Assembly: GCA_001606155.1 (NCBI GenBank) | Contig: LODT01000013.1 | Coordinates: 1,054,001-1,118,000, forward strand | Length of the DNA: 64,000 nt | Source: Tieghemostelium lacteum | Lineage: Eukaryota; Evosea; Eumycetozoa; Dictyosteliales; Raperosteliaceae | Direction: 5' to 3' | Shown: positions 59,660 to 64,000 of the stretch, piece by piece | Layout of the letters: each line of letters opens with the position of its first letter | Position numbering within the stretch: the stretch's first letter is position 1 | The notes under the pieces: model-generated | The model's input: only the letters and a program-made list of their open reading frames with translations | The model's database searches: none | Told to the model about the DNA's origin: nothing | Program-made: the position numbers and the translations under genes

Positions 59660-61180
59660 ATGGATGGAATAGTATTTGATGTTTTATTTAATGGTCAACC
59701 ACTGCCAATACAATTATCTTTAGATAGTACCTTAAATGATTTAAAAGAAATGTTAGAGAATTTCACAGGTATACCTAGAAACGAACAAGTTTTAATAAAT
59801 TTACCTGATAATGGTGGGTTATAGGACGAGAATAGAATACATATGAATAATACTAATTAAATGTATATAGTTAAATCAGATACAATATTAGCACAAGTTG
59901 ATTTAATTGGATTAGAACTCTTACATATACCAGAACAACCACCTGTAAATAATAATGTACAACAACAACAAGAACAACAACAACAACAACAACAACAACC
60001 AATACAACAAGAACCATATATTCCGCCACAAGTTGTAGGTCAACATCCACCTTTAAATTTCCATGAAGATGATTTAACTGATGATGATGATATAGAGGAT
60101 TTTGAGAATTTACATGTACAACAACCACAGCAACAACAACAAGTTTATCAAACTTCTAGATTTGCAACCAACTTTTTCCCAGATGTTCAGACAGATAATG
60201 GACAGATTAGTACTAGTAGTTTAATTGAATTTATAGACCAATTACATTATCCAGCGTTTACAGAGGAGATGATGAATACCTATTCAGCAGTAGTTCCACA
60301 ATCTTTTGCAAAGTCATTTAAAGAAGCTATGGCAGAAGGAAGGAGACAGGGTAAGCTAGTAATGGCATATCTTCACTCCTTTAACAATGACATGTCTATG
60401 ACATTTTGTCTGGATATCTTGCGTTCTGAAGAGATTTTTCAACTAATTAGTGAAAACTTTATATTCTGGGTTGCAAATATTACACCAGAAGCCGAGGCAT
60501 TGTTCTTTTCGTTAATTCAGTTTGAGTCCTATCCTATAGTGGCACTGGTTGCAAACTATGGGTCACCACAATTGATTAGTATGATGCAAGGTGTAAGCAA
60601 CAAATCAGAATTCTATAATAAACTAATTACAGAGATTGAGTCTAATCAACCAGAACTCGAAAGAATCAGAGATGAAGAAGAAGAGTCTCATCAACATCGT
60701 ATGATTGTTGAGGAACAGGATTTAGCCTATCAGGAATCTCTTAAAGCTGACAAGGAGAAAAAGGAAAAACTTGAAAAGGAACAAAGAGAAGCGGAGAACA
60801 AAGCTCAAGAGAAACTCGATCATGGTAAACTAGTTCCACCTGAACCTCCAAAATCAAAAGATTCAACACAAATTGTTTTTAAATTACCAGGTGATGTTAG
60901 AGTTGATAGAAGATTTAATTCAACTGATACATTATTAACTGTATGTACATACTTTTATTTATAATATTTATAAAATATATATATGTTAACACATTTATTT
61001 ATTTGTAAATATTTATAGTTAAGAAATTATTTAGATGGTGAAGGTTGTGAAATCGAAAATTATCAATTTGTTACACAATATCCAAAGAAAGTTTTTAAAA
61101 AGGAAGATTTTAATTTAACTATGATAGAAGCTGGATTACATCCACAATCCATTTTAAATGTTAGGGATGAAGATAATTAG
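59660..61180 (+). CDS. FAF1-like UBL-UAS-UBX protein
   Basis: I read this as join(59660..59813,59871..60940,61019..61180), 461 residues; phases 1 and 0 match. The first intron has the unusual donor GTGGGT and contains two in-frame stops, so splicing is required. Parts in order are: a ubiquitin-like domain (1-~75, FDVLFNGQPLPIQLSLDSTL); a Gln/acid-rich linker; a thioredoxin-like UAS domain (~140-290, GKLVMAYLHSFNNDMSMTFC); a coiled coil (~300-350); and a C-terminal UBX domain (~375-461) split by intron 2. UBX domains recruit the segregase p97/Cdc48, so this is probably a ubiquitin-pathway cofactor. An N-terminal UBA domain as in animal FAF1 is absent. Confidence 0.87.
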
Positions 61181-61333
61181 ATATTCTTTTATCCTATATA
61201 TGTAGCTTTTATATAAAAAAACACAACAAAAAGCTCAAAAGCTTAATAATAACTTTCAAATGTGTTTAAAATAATTTTGCAGGGTTTTATAATAATTGTT
61301 TATTATCAAAAAGAGTTTGTTATTTATTATAAT

Positions 61334-62932
61334 TTAATGGTGATTGTCAATGGAATGATAGTGGTGTCTGTGATGAGAACGTTTGACTAGAATAATTACA
61401 ATTACAGTTACAAGAACAACAAAACCAATGACACAAATGATAATGGCTGCTTTGGCACCATTTGAAAGTCCTTTTTTCTTATCGGTGTCATCTGGAGTTG
61501 CATTACAAGAGTATTGATCTAATCTAACTGATGTAATATCACAACTATCCTCTTGACATGAGATAAAGTCATCATTGTTATTCATTGTGTTATTTGAGAT
61601 TGTTAAATCTGCATCTAAAATGATTTCAGATTGTTGTTCACATTGAACCAAAGTGAAATTTTGGTTATTTTCAATGACCAATGCAGAGAAATAGGTATGT
61701 GCATTACTGGTTATAAGGAAATATCCATTGTTTGCAGTGACTTGACATGATGTAACGTCTAGGTTAGCTAGTTGGTATGCTTGAATGATAGGTTCAGATG
61801 TAATAGGATCAGCTATATTATTAGCAGTGAAATTGGATTGTGTTACGGTCAAATTGTTTGATGTTGATGTATACAATGTTGGAAACCCTGGACTGAATGT
61901 AAATTCACAGTTTATTACATTTATACTACCATTATTGACAGCGTAGATTGCGTTCATTGAGTTTTGAGTGAATAGTGAGTCAGTTATATTAGCAGTACTG
62001 TTAGAGAATATGTAAACACTAACATAGGGGGCTGATAGTTGATTGTTACTATTGAGGATGAAGGTATTGTTTTCAAAGATCTGACTAGTCGATGTTTGAT
62101 TTACAACTTGAACCAGTGCCTTTGGTGTAGTGTCTTGAGAGGCAATTAAAATATTTTGAGAAAAAATGGAACCACGGATGTTGAGATCACCATTTTGAGT
62201 ATATACTAAATTACCACTAGCACTGTTGTCTTTAAACTCACTATTCTCAATTCCAGAGTTAACATGAACTCCATGGAATATAGAACCACCAAGTTCATTG
62301 GTTCCATAAGTTGATGAGAAAATACTGTCAATGATCATCAATGAAATCCAGTTTGGAAAAATACCAGTAGTGACATCTCCAGAGACCAAATAGAATAATG
62401 ATTCATTTCCAGGTTTGTTATTTACAAATGAACATCCATTGACTTCGATAGAACAGTCACTGTTCATTGTTACGGCTTTAACTAAAGGTGCATTCAAATT
62501 TACCACAGTTGCATTGTAGAGAAAGAATTGGGTTCTGTCGTCATTTGTACCTTCATCTTCAGTGATTTCCAGTACTGGATCAGACATTTGTTTAAAATCA
62601 AAAGTTGTAGTGGCATTGGGTGACCCATAGACAAATACCATCTGATTGTATATAGACATGGTATGGTTAGTCAAAACATAGGTACCTTCATAGAAATAAA
62701 AGTTCATAATTTGAGTAACGTTTAGAGCATCACATGACAGAATACCTTGTTCTAATGTGTTACATGGTTGTGACCAACTAGACCCACAACCAACAGATCC
62801 ATTAATATTTAAATTTGATATATAAATATTACATTCTGGACGATCTTGAGCTGATACATATAAACAACTTAAAACAACTAATAATAATGTTACACAAATA
62901 GTTAATTTCATTTTATAATTATATTTGTTCAA
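61334..62932 (-). CDS. Beta-helix cell-surface protein, type I membrane
   Basis: 532 residues as the longest frame; the Met at 62911 (MKLTICVTLLLVVLSCLYVSAQ) gives a cleaner signal peptide. The extracellular part has the pectin-lyase-like parallel beta-helix pattern: GCGSSWSQPCNTLEQGIL, then short strands such as SIEVNGCSFVNN, LMIIDSIFSSTYG, LNIRGSIFSQN and INVINCEFTFS, with many N-glycosylation sites. Near the C-terminus are a membrane segment (AAIIICVIGFVVLVTVIVIILV) and a short His-rich cytosolic tail. It resembles the N-terminal beta-helix of the MACPF proteins at 3.4-12 kb but lacks MACPF and is membrane-anchored. Possibly adhesion or recognition (inference). Confidence 0.82.
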   Translation of the reverse strand: MNKYNYKMKLTICVTLLLVVLSCLYVSAQDRPECNIYISNLNINGSVGCGSSWSQPCNTLEQGILSCDALNVTQIMNFYFYEGTYVLTNHTMSIYNQMVFVYGSPNATTTFDFKQMSDPVLEITEDEGTNDDRTQFFLYNATVVNLNAPLVKAVTMNSDCSIEVNGCSFVNNKPGNESLFYLVSGDVTTGIFPNWISLMIIDSIFSSTYGTNELGGSIFHGVHVNSGIENSEFKDNSASGNLVYTQNGDLNIRGSIFSQNILIASQDTTPKALVQVVNQTSTSQIFENNTFILNSNNQLSAPYVSVYIFSNSTANITDSLFTQNSMNAIYAVNNGSINVINCEFTFSPGFPTLYTSTSNNLTVTQSNFTANNIADPITSEPIIQAYQLANLDVTSCQVTANNGYFLITSNAHTYFSALVIENNQNFTLVQCEQQSEIILDADLTISNNTMNNNDDFISCQEDSCDITSVRLDQYSCNATPDDTDKKKGLSNGAKAAIIICVIGFVVLVTVIVIILVKRSHHRHHYHSIDNHH

Positions 62933-63188
62933 TAGTTGATTGTATTAATAAAATTATAAAAAAAATTTAATCAATTTTTCTGGTTTCTAAAGAAAATTTT
63001 ATTTTATGACGTAAAATATCTACTTTTTCCATAGATTTTTATAAAATTTTAATTCGAAGAGTTAAACACTTTATTCAATTTAAAATTTGATTATTCCTTG
63101 TTTTTAGAGTTTTTATTTATAAACCCGAAGTAATTTTTGGTATTGCCGAAATGTATAAATAAAAAAAAATTGTACAAAAAGGTAGTAG

Positions 63189-63271
63189 TTGTGGCATCTG
63201 AAGTTAATGATAGACTATTGGATCCAAGAGACTGAACATACATATCCTGTATGTTAGTATGCTTGCCACAA
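63189..63271. ncRNA. Candidate structured RNA (unclassified)
   Basis: The ends pair perfectly over 8 bases (TTGTGGCA with TGCCACAA), and an inner hairpin AACATAC/GTATGTT with a 7-base loop lies in the right half; TTGGATCCAA in the middle is also self-complementary. Total length is 83 bases. It lacks the T-arm and anticodon arm of a tRNA and lacks the conserved CCTTACAGCAA-type motif of dictyostelid class I RNAs. Strand unknown. Confidence 0.25.
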
Positions 63272-63610
63272 TTGATCTTTCATTTATACACATTAATGTC
63301 AAACACTTATGAGCCTAATTCATACGTTTAATGAGATTTTGTAATCTATTTTTTCAAAGTAGCAGAAAACCAATGCACCACCCAATCATTCAATTCTATT
63401 CAATTAACCTATGTACATTTTAAAAAATATAAAAGATTTTCTATATGGGATTAACAATTGGTGGTACTGAAAGAAATTTTTAAGAATATTTAAATCATGA
63501 ATTTTGCTATAATTTAAATCATTTAATTTACAATTGCTGTCTACTTCAATATGTTTAATTATGTAAAAATAATTGTAGAGATTATTGAAATGTCGTCATT
63601 GTGAAAATCG

Positions 63611-63618
63611 CACGCGTG
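63611..63618. promoter_or_regulatory. CACGCGTG palindrome
   Basis: An 8-base palindrome 76 bases upstream of the alkenal-reductase-like start, in otherwise AT-rich promoter DNA; CG-containing palindromes are rare here. Preceded by GTCATTGTGAAAA, which partly resembles the sequence around the CRE-like site at 21654. Confidence 0.3.
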
Positions 63619-63693
63619 TGAACTTAAAACAAAAAATCTTTTTTTTTTTTATTATTAATATTTGTAAATTTAATATAATTTGAAGATAAGAAA

Positions 63694-64000
63694 ATGTCAG
63701 AACAAAAAAAGAATGTAAATAGAAGATTTACTTTGAAATCTAGACCACATGGTGAACCAACAAATGAAAATTTTAATTTTGAATCAGTATCAGTTAATCC
63801 TGAATCTGTAAAAGGTAATTTTGATAGAGAATGAGGTTATATTTATTTAGTAATACTAACTAGATAGATGAACACATAATAGATGGTGAAGTTTTATTAA
63901 GAACAATTTATTTGTCATTGGACCCTTATATGAGAGGTAGAATGAGTGATAGAAAGAGTTATGCTAAATCATTGGAGATTGGTGATGTTATTATAGGTGG
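63694..64000 (+). CDS. PTGR1/alkenal-reductase-like MDR protein, N-terminal part
   Basis: I read this as join(63694..63814,63868..64000) running off the right edge; GTAATT donor, TAGATAG acceptor and matching phase. The visible ~84 residues start with RRFTLKSRPHGEPTNENF and reach LLRTIYLSLDPYMRGRMSDR, then LEIGDVIIGG. These are hallmarks of the zinc-free medium-chain reductases that include prostaglandin reductase 1 and plant alkenal double-bond reductases, which use NADPH to reduce activated double bonds. The cofactor domain lies outside the window. Confidence 0.9.

Larger units (their letters stand above)
62933..63693. other. Divergent intergenic region with possible structured RNA
   Basis: 761 bases. 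A less AT-rich island at about 63180-63275 can fold (see separate entry). A CACGCGTG palindrome lies at 63611-63618, 76 bases before the next start. Otherwise AT-rich. Confidence 0.45.

Overview
The window is nuclear DNA of a dictyostelid social amoeba. The sequence is AT-rich with homopolymer A/T runs between genes. Introns are few and short (mostly 50-150 bases) with GTAAGT/GTATGT donors and AT-rich bodies. Coding regions carry CAA-encoded polyglutamine tracts. Several genes are characteristic of the group: an ABCF ATPase with a Lys/Glu-rich repeat tail, a SAM-kinesin-13, a BAR-RhoGEF-RhoGAP-PH protein and large secreted MACPF proteins. The species cannot be fixed from sequence alone. Exon joins given here were made by hand by matching splice signals with reading phase.

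Region by region. 1-1026: end of an HSD17B10-like dehydrogenase and dephospho-CoA kinase. 1224-3177: a two-exon Harbinger-type (DDE_Tnp_4) transposase gene with an intact catalytic triad. 3419-14495: a head-to-head pair of very large secreted MACPF (perforin-like) proteins, followed by a protein ending in a phage-tail-collar domain. 14664-29449: housekeeping genes, namely 3-ketosphinganine reductase, class II aldolase/adducin protein, BAR-RhoGEF-RhoGAP-PH protein, a small B12D/NDUFA4-like mitochondrial protein, dolichol kinase, abcF4 and CNOT9. 29733-42176: a rearranged accessory island built from three full copies and one fragment of an F-box/LRR-like gene. Two of the copies form the outer ends of a roughly 9.7 kb imperfect palindrome. 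Inside or beside it lie a decayed piggyBac-like transposase, two partial copies of an unclassified transposable element that share a 3' end, and short inverted repeats. 42365-64000: kinesin-13, another F-box/LRR-like gene, two secreted Cys-rich proteins, an SDR, an internally deleted P450, a PNKP-type 3'-phosphatase, a DENN protein, an ankyrin protein, a VASt-domain membrane protein, a FAF1-like UBL-UAS-UBX protein, a beta-helix surface protein and the start of a PTGR1/alkenal-reductase-like gene.

Functionally most genes are independent, as expected in a eukaryote. Three groupings stand out. The first is the secreted/attack-type cluster at 3.4-14.5 kb (two MACPF proteins plus the collar-domain protein). 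The second is sphingolipid and dolichol lipid metabolism (KDSR, dolichol kinase) among housekeeping genes. The third is the F-box palindrome island, where host gene duplication and DNA transposons are interleaved.
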